Shown here in pieces: positions 43,408 through 55,334 of a stretch of 64,000 bases of DNA. Location: the NCBI GenBank assembly GCA_948470475.1, contig OX419338.1, positions 35,984,595-36,048,594 of the forward strand, in the 5' to 3' direction. How positions within the stretch are numbered: position 1 is the stretch's first letter; each line of letters opens with the position of its first letter. Below the pieces are notes generated by a model, which saw nothing but the letters and a program-made list of their open reading frames with translations, was not told the DNA's origin and did no database searches. The position numbers were made by a program, and so were the translations under genes. The stretch comes from Galaxea fascicularis. Its lineage: Eukaryota; Cnidaria; Anthozoa; Scleractinia; Euphylliidae.

Positions 43408-43530
43408 CTTTGAAGTCATTTTCTCCATCGTATTCAGTACAGCGTGTACATTCATTCAAAATGACAGGCTCAGTTCCAATTGATTCTAGAGGCAGTTGTG
43501 GTCGCCCACGTCGACGTTTTTTTTTTTGCA
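43408..43530 (-). CDS. Isolated exon-like segment with AT-hook-type motif
   Basis: 123 bp bounded by an acceptor (GAGTTATTCAG before 43530) and a good donor (CAAAG|GTAATAC after 43408), open throughout in the frame that starts in phase 1. It encodes QKKKRRRGRPQLPLES and then a short Cys-containing piece (NECTRCTEYDGENDF). K/R-x-R-G-R-P is the core of an AT-hook. It cannot be joined directly to the 41954 exon because the phase is wrong and gives a stop. Joining to the EF-hand exon at 46226 keeps phase but would put Val at the last EF-loop position, so that is unlikely. It could be a real exon of an unseen gene or a relic. Confidence 0.3.
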
Positions 43531-46225
43531 CTGAATAACTCTTTCAACTTTCTGACTAACAGCACAGTGAAGTGATCTAAAAGGCTACCTCAGTGAGGAC
43601 CAACTACTCTGTCTAAATATATGCGCAAGTCAAGATTGATTTCACCTGCTCGCGATTTACAATCCTGTGAACAGTCACGTTTAAGCCCAAAATTTGATTG
43701 TTAGTTTAGTCCTACCTTCGCCAGTTGGTGAAATTCAAAATCTAATGTTTGTTTTAGCCATAAATGTTTGTTTTGACACTTTAAGAGCAAATTTGCCAGT
43801 CTGTAATGTTCCAGTTGGCTCAAATGCAATGCAGTTAAAACTGTTTTTAAGTTATTGGTCTTTTTAAGTCTACACCCACGTTCAGTTTGTTGTATTTAGT
43901 TGGCAGGTGGAACATAAGTGAAACTTTATTGGCTGAAAGTTCTTGTACTGAAGCACATACGAATAAAAGAAACAATTACTTCAGACAGTTACAATAGAGT
44001 TTACAAGCAGTTGCTAAAATTGGTTGACATGACAGTACATTTCAAAGAAACATCGAATTAGGTCTACTGAGATGCAAATAGTGAATGAATAATTTGCAGG
44101 ATTTTCTGCGGGAATAACGGAAGCATGTCGTAGGAGTGACTAGGGAAGCCTGGCTTCCTTCTTAATAGTTATTTTGTCTGATTTCAGTTTGCACAGCATT
44201 TAAAATGTCAAAGAAGCCAACAAAATTTGTATTACGCTTTATTCGCAACAGGCCTCTCTGTTTTAGACAATCAGTGACGTTTGGGAACAGTTTCCTTAAA
44301 ACTCAAGGGGGGGGGGGGGGGGGTAATAACAAAACGCAATCGCTTGCCAGTAAGTCAGTTGTTTTTACTAATTTTTACCGATTCGGAAACTTTGGTATTG
44401 AAGTGTACCCGAGTCATTTTACGGGCAAGTTTATTTTGGTAAAGAGTTTCTTTAGTTTCTTGAAAACAAAATTAGAAAAACAATCGCCTGTAACATAACT
44501 ATCGCTCGGAAGAGTGTCGCCCTGATAGCAATCTCGTTCAGATGAGATAATCGTTGGTTTCCACTGAGTTGCAGGGTTGGATGGTATAACATCTCTGTTT
44601 CAGTAATGGTCCGATTCAGTCAACGAAACAATAGATCTCATCAGGTGTAAACATAGTTTAATAGAAAAGTGTGATCACTTTAAAATAGCGGACTATAAAA
44701 GCCTCTAAATATTGAATTAAAAGGTAAATTTGTTGCACGCTCAAAATTATTTGCGTCTACTTGATCTGTTTCGGTGTCAGGTATCTGCCTCGTATTGTTT
44801 TCTAGCTTTTTTCTGTTTGATCGATACGCTGTACAGATAGAAATCGTCTACATTCATTCAATTATAGTTATTATTATAGCTGTTTTCAATGGCAGTTCTC
44901 ACTGTCTTCTATTTTGTTTAAAACAAGTTTATCAAAATTTTCAATTAAAAAATCCAGAGCACTTACAAGTAACTTTAACTCGCTAATCTTACAATACAAA
45001 CCCTCCAGCAAAGGAGGACATCGCATTTTTATTTCGAAACAGGCCGACATTGTTGATCACTTTAGCTGCGCAAAATTAAAAGCAACGAAACTGAGAATCC
45101 TGTTGTAATCAACGAACTGGCAACGATAACATGGACCGCTACTTGCACCTCTTATTCGTGACTTTTCTTACATACGCCGATCGCGGCGATCGGCGTATAA
45201 AATCCCCGGTATCTGGCATGTAAGGTATCGGTGATTAAATTCGCCGGCATTCGCCTAGTATACCCGTTCCTGCGATTTTGTACGTTTGTCGCTGCTAATC
45301 GCCAGATGAGTCAACCAATCAGGTTGGGCGACTTTCAGTCACATGACTCTTCAAAATGGCGGACAGCGACGCTGCTTGGAGGCTGGGAACAAAATTGGAG
45401 TGGCAAATCGCCGCGATCGGCGTAGAAAATCGTCAAGTGCGCCCACATCAATCAACGGCGAAATTCGCTCGCGATTTTCGCTGGCGATCAAAATCGAGAC
45501 TGTAGCGTTCTGTCAACTGTATTCTCATGTCCAGTCCCTCTCTCGCTTCTAGTACAGCATCAGTGAAGGGAGAAGTAATCTCTCAAAATCTAACCGAGGC
45601 GAAGAAAAGGAAAGAAAGCAATGAATAATATTTTATGACTGCATCGTTCCCCGCCCCCTCCCCCTCCCAGCCCCCGGCGTAGGCATTAAGGAGTCTAAGT
45701 GGCACAACGGCGACGTCAAGGATAACATCAAAGCAATGGATTTAATATTCAAAACATTGACTTGCATATTCATCACACTTTTTGGTACGTTTCTTCAAAA
45801 TTTAATGTTCTATGGAGGACGTTAACACCCGACGACAAGTTTATGTTTTTGTTTTTAAACTTGAAGCCGTTCTTTAGAATTTGACTGCTGGAGAATACGC
45901 CTACAATTTAGCGAGTGGATGAATCGCGATGAAGTTTGAAAAAACGCGAATGCACTTTATAGATGATGTTTTCGCTACCTTCGGTATCTTTATGGTATTT
46001 TTTCAGTAAAATTGTTTTTAAACTTCCAAAACTTCTGAGGGGTGCTTGAGCCCCGCCCCTCCCCTGCCCCTCTCCTTGTTATGGGCCTGTTTTAGGAGAG
46101 TATGCAGAAGGTCAGTACTTAGCACCCTAGCGCATAAATGGCTTGCTCATTTTTGTTACTAACCAAAAAGCTTCTTTTATTAGCCTAGAGCTTTCCTTGC
46201 ATGGTACAGCTCATCCTTTACCTAC
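43531..46225. other. Gene-poor stretch with poly-G tract and palindrome-bearing repeat
   Basis: A 17-bp G run lies near 44307-44323. Around 45173-45430 there is repeat-like sequence with ATCGCCGATCGGCG-type palindromes; the best is TACGCCGATCG-CGG-CGATCGGCGTA at 45173-45197, and GATCGGCGTAGAAAATCG recurs at 45416. Open frames here lie within these repeats. The last exon of the EF-hand gene is probably in this interval or beyond but was not recognised. Confidence 0.4.
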
Positions 46226-49200
46226 CTTCTTTGTTAACATTCCCATCCTTGTCCAGATCGGCCAGCGATAATATTTCCTGTAGTACATCGGCAGAAAGTG
46301 TACTTCCATAGAAGCTCTCTAATGCCTCGGCCAACTCACTCACCGGCACGTGACCAACTTGGTTGTGGTCAAATACGTTGAACACGCTTTGGATTTCATA
46401 GTTTGCTGTTTGTCCTCCCACAACATGCTCCAAAAACTTGACCAATTCGTTAAAAGAGATTGATGTTTTCTCTAAAAAAAAATAAAACCTTCAATTTTTA
46501 ACTCCACGTTCAGCCAGTCGTAATGTACAGTGAAGGACTCTTGGAATATACGTTATAATTACATATTTATGGAGAGCAAATAGAACTGAAATTCGCCGAG
46601 ATTTAGCGAGACAGCAAGAGAAACAACCCTCCTACGCTACCTAAGCTCAGCTAGTATTGTAAAAGAAATCGATGCTTCCAGAGAGCTTTGTACAAAATAA
46701 TTGAAACTATGAAAGCTGCGTGAAAAGGTCACACGGTACCTCACCCACTTGATTTTTTAGACAATTACTTTACCTGTCTTGTTGCTTAATTAGGACATGG
46801 AATCAAAAATACGTGATACTGGAAAAAAGATGATGGCTCAAAATTGAGTATCCCGACCAAATTTCAAGTGGTGTATATACATACGATACCCGATACCTGC
46901 TAACTCCAGTTCATTCATATATTCATACGCCTCTGCTTTGTGAATGTTGTAGCCCAAAGTTCGAAGTAGTTCGAAAAACCGCTTTTTTGGTATCTTGCCT
47001 GAGCCACGCACGTCATATACAGAGAACGCCTCTTCGAATACTAAAATAAAAACGGAAAATAGGTTTACTAAAAAAAATAAGCTTCCTGGAAAGCAACAGT
47101 TACCAATATTCGGAAACCCTATCAACTTATAGTTTCCGCCGTGTACGTGTCTGAAGAGTCCAGTCTTTTGAACCATAACCTTTCCATCTGTCCATGGGTC
47201 TCGCGGCGGCTGTAAGGAACGCGCGGAGTTTTCCTGCATGTCTGCTACTGGACTCTTTTGCTCCTCGCGGTGACGATCAGAGTCTATTAACTTGTAATAT
47301 CTCCACCCACCCACTCTGAATCAAGATTATCATTTTACTTACAGGTAAAGATAGTACTGGAGCGATTTCTGTGTATCCTACGGCTCATTCGCGCAGGCCT
47401 CAGTCATCGACAGTTAATGTATTTTATTTACAATGTATGAAAACAATGCCTCTCAGTGCAATCCAAAACTGGAGAGGGGTGGGGTCAGGGTACACTAGTT
47501 AGTGAGAACAGAGAGCTTTAGTCCCAGGTCTGAGTTTGTCTCAGTTAGAATTTCACTGAACACACACCTTCCATGTGTTCTTTACTGAACACTACTTCTT
47601 TCTTTCCAGTCTCTTCATCATCGCAGTACATCGTGAAGGCTTCATTTACTCTTTGCTAAATAAATAAATAAATAAACCAACAAATAAAGAAATCTTACAC
47701 ATTTAAGGTTTGAACCTTTAACTTTCAGAAGCGTCAGCATTATCAATACATGGTACTTCAGATAGTAGATGAGATCGAAAAGACTAGTTTATCAGCCAGA
47801 GGGTGTTATCTTGATACAACCTCAAATTCTCTTGACCAATGTACAAGGAAATGTATAGCAGCTAGAAAGGAGAATTAATGATCAGATCTTGGGAGTTTAA
47901 ACTCGACAACGGGGGCCAGGTTGATGTTATCGACCTTGATATGTCGAAGGCCTTTGACAAAGTGAATGATCGCAAACAACTCAGGAAGCTGCGTGACTAC
48001 GGTTTCAGAGGAAAGCTTCTGGCTTTGCTTGAGTCCTACCTCCACGATCGGACGCAGAGGGTAACGGCACTCGGGGTAATCTCGCAAGCTCTTTCAGTGA
48101 CGTCAGGAGTCCCTCAGCGGTCCATATTGGGCCTATATGCGAATTCTCTCCCTGGTGCTGTAAAATCTAGCCACGTCGCTGCCTTTGATGATGACACCAA
48201 GATCTTCAAGTCCATAAAGTCCCCGACCGACGCTGCACTATTACAGGATGATCTAAGCAGCCTCGCCACTTGGTCGTCCTCTGCCGGCTTGATGTTCAAC
48301 GAATCTAAGTGCAAGGCAAAACGAATTATCCGGAAACACAACCCTGTGTCCGACACGTACCACATAAACGAGGTTCGTCTTGGCGTCACCAGCGCAGAAA
48401 AGGACCTTGGGGTCATCATCTCCGACAAGCTATCGTGGAACAAACAGGTGTGCGACCAGTGCGCAAAGTCAAACTGGATGCTGGGGTTTGTGAGACGTAA
48501 CACCAGGTCTATCAAGAATGCATCAGCGAGACGTGTCATTTATCTCACGCTAGTCAGGTCACATCTTGGCTACGCCACTCAAATGTGGGCGCCCCAGTCG
48601 AAAGAATTGATCCGTAAGACAGAACGGATTCAGCGCCGGGCCACAAAATACATCCTCAATTTGCCTTTCCCCTGCGAGGAATCTTACAGACTGATTAAAC
48701 TGGACCTTCTCCCCGTTTCCTAGCCCATAGAGCAGGTGTTTTTGGGTGTATAGGGACACTCGTTTTTTCGAACGCTCGTTAGAAGGCCGCCATTTTCGAT
48801 GCGTAGCTAGTAGAGAGTTGGGTCCTCCTCCTCCTTTTTTAATCCCGTGGTCCTCTCCCTCGGAATCTTTTTTGGGCTAGCCCCAATCCTCTGTTAGCTT
48901 TATCATTCAAGATGGCGGCATAGAGTATTCGTTTCCTGTCCCTTACCGCTCGCCCACTAAAAATGCGCCTACTCTGCAGACTACCCGTGTCCTACTGGCA
49001 TGAGTATCCAGATATGGTTTTCTTCTTTAAATCCATGACTGGGCTAGTTAAGGTTAACCCTACTGTAATCCCCACTACAATGAGACGCGTCCTCTCAAGA
49101 GCAACTAGATCCAGTAGCAACACAAATGTAACTCTATTTGTTCCCCCCAAAGAAATGCAAAACAAACTACATATCAGAGGTCTTTTTGCATCCGCAGAGT

Positions 49201-51069
49201 GAGAATATGGAACGTTCTAGCTGATGACATTGGTCTTTCCGTAACCATTTCTTTCAGTTCATTCAAGGCACACCTACTCAGCTACTATAAGCAATCACTC
49301 TGTAAATCACATGACCCTGAAGATCCTCGCTCATTCAAGTCTATCTGTACAAGTTGCAACAAAGCCCGGCCAGTAATCTGACAAGAAACATTGCCTGCTG
49401 CTACTAACTACATTGTAATTTTTATTTCAATTTTATGTGTTCCGGGCCCGCAGTAATTGGCGCAAGCTGTTGCGGAGTCCCTACCTGTATTGTTGCATTT
49501 ACATCTTTTGTTTTGTTTGTGTATATTTAATATTAAGTTGGCGAAGCTAATTTAATAAATAAAATAAAATAAGGCAGTTACCTCTCTTAGTGGAGCTCTC
49601 TTGACAAAAAATTTGATGTGTCCTTCTGCTTGTCTTAAAGCATGCATAACTTCCTTGGCATACTTCAGAGAAACTTTTCCCATGTAAAAATCATTGATCT
49701 GAAAAAATTCAAGTGCTTGATTTCAATTAAATATAATAAAAAGGAGCAAAATGGAAGTGATAACTGAACGATTAAAAATGGTTTTACTTACCGAAACAAT
49801 TCTATCTCCAGGATATAGTTTTCCATCAGCTATACTCCGGGGTCTGACGTTCACTACAAATATTCCTGGATCACCAGGTATGTGGTTAGTTTCCATTCCT
49901 CCCGCAAGCCTGATTCCCAGCTTAGACGACTGCATACTGTGCGAGGCTTCAAAGTAAGGAGAATGAATACATAAATCATGTGTGTGAAGGAATTTTATGC
50001 CATACGTTAAGTTAGCCCCTACTTTTTATTTCAAATACAGTACTACGGTGGTATCATAGCTTGACCTTTTTAGCTCATATGACATCTTAAGCTATAGTCT
50101 GGGTGTTTTTGACGGTGGCCTAGCAACTGCCACTTGATGGTCTGGAGAAATAACAACTTTCGTTGTTTTTTACCACTAACATCATGTTTCCGTCGTGAAT
50201 CGTGAAAAAAAAAAAAGAAAAGAAACAGTCACTGGATCTTACGAAAGCATTTCTGCCATATTTTCCCTGTTATCGATCGTGTCTGTACCGGAATTACTAT
50301 GAAGTCTTTGTATACAAGCATTTCCGACTCGATTTTCTGACTTGAACTTGTGAGAGGAGTCTTCGAACGGTGTTCAAGTTGGTAGTACTTGTATTGGGTG
50401 TGTCTCGGACAGTCACATGAAAACGTACCATTTGCTCACTACTAAACATTTTCCGGCAAAAAGGTACGAGTCGATTGGGAAGTCCATTTCACGGAATATC
50501 ACAAAAATTATTTTAGCCAGGAAATCTCATGAAGCAATTTTCCTGGTTTTTGAAAATAACGAAGCGTGCAAAAAAAGGTATCCGAGTGTTTATATAAACT
50601 TAACGAACCTGGTCCTGGGGTCCTCGTTAATTCTACCATCTGAAACTCTTCTTCCTGTACACCATATGTGCTTAAACGACGTCGCAATTTATCAACAAAC
50701 TTCTTCGTCGTGGACTGCGGAAACTGATTGAGAAAAAGAAATGTGAGGGTTTCAAAACTCTCCAATAAAGCAAGAATCTTCATGCAGTCACTGCGTGCCG
50801 ACTAGGGAATAAACATACAAAAACCTTTTAAAGGGATATCACTTGGGCTTCAGTGACCACTCATAGATTTTACCTTCTCTTCTTTGTCAAGTTGTCTGTA
50901 CTTTTTATAGACTCTGATGGCGGTCACAATAACAATGGCAAACCACAGCAACAGAATTAGCAACGCTAAACCGAACAGAAGAGTGTAGGCCGCAATGGAG
51001 TGTGGGTCTTTGAGAACTTTCTCCGCGTCATCTTTGTGCCCGGCAAGTTTGGCGAACCAGGTACCCATT
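46226..51069 (-). CDS. Membrane-anchored PDZ plus EF-hand protein, eight exons, 3' end not found
   Basis: Minus-strand exons, all with AG/GT borders and matching phases: 50874-51069, 50609-50801, 49792-49946, 49582-49698, 47568-47655, 47104-47313, 46897-47040, 46226-46471. The ATG is at 51068, just after an acceptor, so there is a 5' UTR intron. Exon 1 encodes a short N-terminus (MGTWFAKLAGHK) and one membrane helix (TLLFGLALLILLLWFAIVIV) followed by basic residues. Exon 2 is helical (KILALLESFETLTFLFLN). Exons 3-4 form one PDZ domain (KLGIRLAGG, GIFVVNVRPRS, LYPGDRIVS, INDFYMGKVS). Exon 6 is a linker. Exons 7-8 hold four EF-hand-like units: the first loop (DVRGSGKIPKKR) lacks the final Glu, the second is degenerate, the third (DHNQVGHVPVSE) is plausible, and the fourth (DLDKDGNVNKE) is canonical but its last loop residue lies in the missing next exon. 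Likely a calcium-responsive membrane scaffold (inference). No orthologue recognised. Confidence 0.75.
47840..49573 (+). mobile_element. CR1/L2-type LINE fragment, reverse-transcriptase region, inactive
   Basis: Lies antisense in the intron between the PDZ and following exon of the host gene. From 47878 it encodes part of a reverse transcriptase: VDVIDLDMSKAFDKVND, RDYGFRGKLLALLESYL, SGVPQRSILG, then AAFDDDTK and later KDLGVIISDKLSWNKQV and RRATKYILNLPF. The catalytic F/Y-A-D-D box reads F-D-D-D, and several residues between SILG and LYANSLP appear deleted. The frame stops at 48721 where a MITE is inserted. It resumes after 48983 (YWHEYPDMVFFFKSMTGLV) and shifts frame near 49199 (RIWNVLADDIGLS...SFKAHLLSYY) to a stop at 49379-49381. 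It ends in an AATAAATAAAATAAAATAA tail. The N-terminal part and endonuclease are absent, consistent with 5' truncation. Confidence 0.9.
48721..48983. mobile_element. TAGCCTGC-like MITE nested in the LINE
   Basis: 263 bp beginning TAGCCCATAGAGCAGGTG and ending CGCCTACTCTGCAGACTA; reverse-complementing the end gives TAGTCTGCAGAGTAGGCG, so the termini are imperfect inverted repeats. The flanks CCCGTTTCC (48712-48720) and CCCGTGTCC (48984-48992) are a 9-bp duplication with one mismatch. Removing the element and one flank restores the LINE frame (LLPVS-YWHE). The interior has GAAGGCCGCCATTTTCGATG and CAAGATGGCGGC blocks in inverted order, as in the 34470 copy. It inserted after the LINE did. Confidence 0.8.
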
Positions 51070-54000
51070 CTGAGAAGAAATTAAAAATTGTTGCATCGAC
51101 TCGTCGCTTTCGTGATTACAGCACGAGCATAAATATATATGGCAGGATCACTACTAGTTTTACACGCAGATTAAGCAGTCGCGAAAAGGTCTTACCCGTC
51201 GAATCCCCAATTAGCTGTAAGCTGAATTTAATTCTTTTTTGATTTCATCTCTAACTTATTATTATTAAACAGGTAAAAATGAACAACCCGCGGGAGGTAT
51301 TAAAACTTCGAGCTTCAGCATCATTATAACTTCAAGACACTTAAAACTAGGAAAAAATATTATTTCAGGAATTGGAAGATTTGGAATTGGATGTTGCGAC
51401 GAAATATCAACTCGTAAAACCATTAACGCCAGAAGCCAAACTGAAATAGGTGTCCACATATTTATCTCCAGCTCAGTTAAAATGAATATAAACTTTAGCT
51501 AAGAAAGAGTGCAAGTCGGGATGTGTAAATTATGATTTGCAAAAACAACATTTGCGGTTAGAGATAATAATACTTGAAACATCGAGAGATGTATTTCGTT
51601 TCGCCGTGTTTTTCAAATGAAAATTGCTTTCTCTCACGGACGGGGAAGCGGTGGGGAAAACGCCAAAACAAAGGTAAAAGGACGAAAAAATTTTACAAAG
51701 AAGAAGGTACAGAAAATGAAAAGTCATGCACTGCAAAAAAAATTATGCACAAGCAATGGGCGAAAAAAAAAATCATGTAAACTGAAATTCCCCAGTTCCG
51801 TACCCCCCCCCCCCGACCCCCCATCATTTTCTTAATGGTCCTTCCCTTAGGAGTTGAGTAATCTGGGCTGTTATTTATGACTGCCATTATACAGTGATTT
51901 GTTTGATCGAAAACGCTTCCGAAACTGAGACCAAACAATATTTATCAGCAGCATTGGAGTGAAAAAATTAATGTCCTAGTAATTAAGCCGGACGAAAACT
52001 TTCTAAGGTAAAACTAATGTTCTTTTTATTAGCGCGGGGTCGTGAATTTCGCCCACCTTTGTCAGTTTGCACGAACGGGAATTAGAATTTACTTGTCCAA
52101 ACCTAAACAAAATCTAAATAATGTTAACGTTAAGCGTAATTGTTAATAAAATATTTTTGAGTAAAATATCCATGAACGTTTTTCATGACTTATTTCATCT
52201 GTGATTGATCAAAATGTGACTTCCAAGTGAGATCATGCAGTTCTCAAAGCTTAAGTCCTTCCACCAATAAAACACAGTACTTAAATTTTTCAAACTACTA
52301 AAAATCAATTTAAAATCCATACCGGAAACAGGAACTTAAAACTATATAAGCTTTCTACCATTGCTTTCAGTTCACGGTGCGCGTTGTCAATAAAATATTT
52401 GAAGATCATCTATTTTAGTTTAGATATATTCAGTGATACTTTCTGTATTCTATTCTAATTCTATTCTATTTCTGCAAACTAACAGTATGTCTTGGGCCTC
52501 ACTGTCACAACACCGTTTACTTCTCAGCTGTAGGTACTGATCATTCACTGACGCCGAAATACCTTTATTTTTGCGCCAAACTCGGTTCGTATACCACAAT
52601 CTATATGATGGGCGATTTTATTCGCGGAAGTGCAACGAGCCAATTCAGTTTGGGCTAATTCGGGGCAATGCACGTGAAAAAGTTTATCGTTTTATATCGA
52701 AATCATACTCCAAGCAGTTGTTGTCGTTGTGCGCCTGAAATAACCACGCTTCCTGTTCATGTAGGTATAGAAAAATCAGAATTTATAATCTTTCGCGAAC
52801 TGGAAATTCCTATGACTGCAAATGAACTTAATTATACGGTAAATTCGAGTGGACAAGAGAAAAATTCTCTTTTAAGATTAAAAAAAAATGGATACAGCCG
52901 TGAACCTAAAAATTATTTCTACATACAATGAATACAGAAGAAAGAGGGTCGCTTTTACTGACCGACAACCTGCTGTAGAGCTACCAAGATTCAACTGACA
53001 AAAAGTAATATTGTTGGGCATGCGCTTTCATGATGATTTTCCGTTTTCAACTCAGCACAATTCCTTTGACGCACTGCTTGAATTTTTGTCATTTAAAATT
53101 AAATTATTAGACGTCATATTAGTGTGGGTCCACTCTCAAAAACTTTACGAAACTGTACTCAACAAAAATAGATTTTCGGACATATACATCACTCGACACA
53201 AAAAAATCAGTTTGATAAACACAATATGTTGTTAGTTGAGCAAAGCACTATTTTCTATAAATGGTTGATATGTACCTTTGATTCAAGTGTTCTTCTTACA
53301 ATGCCCGCTAATTCCTTTGTCTCTATGCCATGAAAAACTCAAAACTAAACCGCAGCCGATATGAACATTTCTCTGTCGATGCCAATGTTTTTTAACGCTT
53401 ACAATCTTGTCTGTCCTGAAGGAGATTCTGTGAACTGCCGGACAACCTGAAGCAGTTTGCAGCGTTGGTTCCCTTCATGGAAGGAATTTCACACGGCAGA
53501 TAAGTACCATAATTTATTCCTATACTTAAATGGTAAGTATACCCATCATCAATCGAAATATTGTAGTCGTGATTGGCTTAAGAGTTTGTCGGCCATTTCA
53601 AGTAAGTGCTGTGCTGTAGTATCTTAGCAATGCTCACCCTTTAACAAAAATTATCCACGCAAGACATTGTTCTTATTACATCGGCCATCCAAAAATACCA
53701 GCAAAACCAAGGTTTTTGGTAACTTAGAAGCTGTGATTCATTTTATGAACGGTTGACCGGGGAAACGACAAAATGAGAGACGAATTTTAAATTACGAATA
53801 CTGAGTGATTTGAGCTAAGGTCGACGGCCTTTGCATCAGAAATAGAAATATTATTAAATTAATATGAGTATCAAATGATGCCAAGCAAGAAAATCATCGC
53901 CCACACAGCTGTGGATTAGCCGTCATGTCTGCATGTACAACACACCCAACTCGAAATTGCGGTTAAACACTAACAATGGGCCGATACGAGAGCTTAAACC

Positions 54001-54786
54001 GAATAAATAACAAAGGAATTCAATACCAGTGTCAGTTATAAATATTTACGTTATGATTACCGTCATGTGACAGTTAAAAATTATTGTGCTTGGATAACGG
54101 ATCGAGGCAGACAAATCTCCCTGGTAGAGAATGAACTGGACACTAACGTGTTGCTGACCAGTATTAACGGAAGCTCTTGTTCCTTCAAAGGCCTGTTGAG
54201 TCAGGCCTGCCAATTTGAGCGTTGACTTTTACGGAGTTTTCAGTTAAGGTAAGAAATTCTAAACGTTTTAAGATTTTATTTAGCAAGCTTCAAGAGAAGC
54301 CAGGCATGATAAATATGAAACTTATATTGTGAGTGATAAGCTCAATTATTACGCAAAGTAAGCTTTTTTTTTTGCAAACAATAACAGCCACTTTTCTGTT
54401 ATGCAGATCGAGTGTTTGTAATTATTGTCGTTTTTTATACTTTCTTTGTAGAGATTATTAAGTTGATACACGTTCGACACAAGCTCATGACATAAAGACC
54501 TAAAGACCTAGATTAAGAATTCCCGCTTGAATTTGAATCCACTTCAACCAACTTGAATTTAGTGGGCAAGATTTCCACACGGCCTGCACAGCCCCATTCA
54601 TTAATTATACATGCATTTTGTGACTCAAACTTTATTCGTTTTTGGAACAGGAGTTAGTATGACAGTGATGCATGTATGATGTTAATTTGGTGCTGTGTGG
54701 AAATCTTTCCATTTAGTGACTTACAGTTAAGCCAACGACACATAAATACAATGACATATTTTATTAGATCACAGGTAACACTTTAA
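51070..54786. other. Gene-poor stretch, upstream of the PDZ/EF-hand gene
   Basis: A minus-strand ATG frame at 51265-51459 begins like a signal peptide (MWTPISVWLLALMVL), but no donor joins it in frame to the first coding exon. A C-rich run lies near 51805-51815. Frames at 52668-52931 and 53011-53235 have no recognisable content. The host gene's promoter and 5' UTR exon probably lie in the first part. Confidence 0.35.
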
Positions 54787-55062
54787 TGGAAGGAATGTGG
54801 TAAATGTTTTAAGCATAGTGGATCTACTTTAACATGGCACATGAGAACACATACAGGTGAAAGGCCTTTTGAATGCGACTTGTGCGGAAAGTGCTTCAGT
54901 CTTTCAGGTCATCTTTTGCGACATAGAAAATTACATGCCAAGAAGAAACATTTTGAATGTAGCCACTGTGGCAAGGTATACAAACATATAGGAGATCTGC
55001 AGCGACATGAGAATTCGCACAAAACTGAAACAGCTTGGGTGGCAAGTCTGTTGAACAGCTAA
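54787..55062 (+). pseudogene. C2H2 zinc-finger fragment, probably broken
   Basis: Open from just after a TAA at 54784-54786 to a stop at 55062. Fingers 2 and 3 are canonical (FECDLCGKCFSLSGHLLRH.., FECSHCGKVYKHIGDLQRH..) with a normal TGERP linker. Finger 1 is damaged: the first cysteine position is Trp (WKEC) and the spacing before its histidines is one residue too long. An in-frame stop lies directly before it. There is no ATG before the first finger, only one at 54841 within it. It may be the last exon remnant of a zinc-finger gene or a retrocopy. C2H2 proteins bind DNA, but two intact fingers alone are unlikely to be functional. Confidence 0.65.
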
Positions 55063-55190
55063 CTAGCGGGGACGTGTTTTTTGGCACTGTAATGCAGACA
55101 GAACAAAGCAAATAATATAAACCTGGTAATGGGTAAGTTGAAGGAGGAACCTGTGAAGATTTATTCTATGGATCAAAGACAGGACGTTTA

Positions 55191-55334
55191 AGGGCCTGAT
55201 TACATGAGCCGGGCTGCTTCGGTATGGGCTGGCCCGGTTGTCATGTAATCGCGAAGTTGATTTTTGTTGCGTTTAACAAACATGCCGAGATTCCCGGCAA
55301 ACTCAAACCAGCCCGGCTCATGTAATCAGGCCCT
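55191..55334. mobile_element. 144-bp MITE with 25-bp terminal inverted repeats
   Basis: Begins AGGGCCTGATTACATGAGCC... and ends ...GGCTCATGTAATCAGGCCCT, perfect inverted repeats of about 26 bp including CGGGCTG/CAGCCCG. The short interior has no coding capacity. A second pairing inside (GGCCCGGTTGTCATGTAATC) suggests internal duplication of the end. No certain target duplication: TTA lies on the left and AAG on the right. Confidence 0.85.

Noticed and set aside
47875..48759. Minus-strand frames opposite the LINE
   Set aside because: Shadows of the plus-strand reverse-transcriptase frame.
51265..51459. Signal-peptide exon for the PDZ/EF-hand gene
   Set aside because: No donor joins it in frame to the next exon, which has its own ATG directly after the acceptor.
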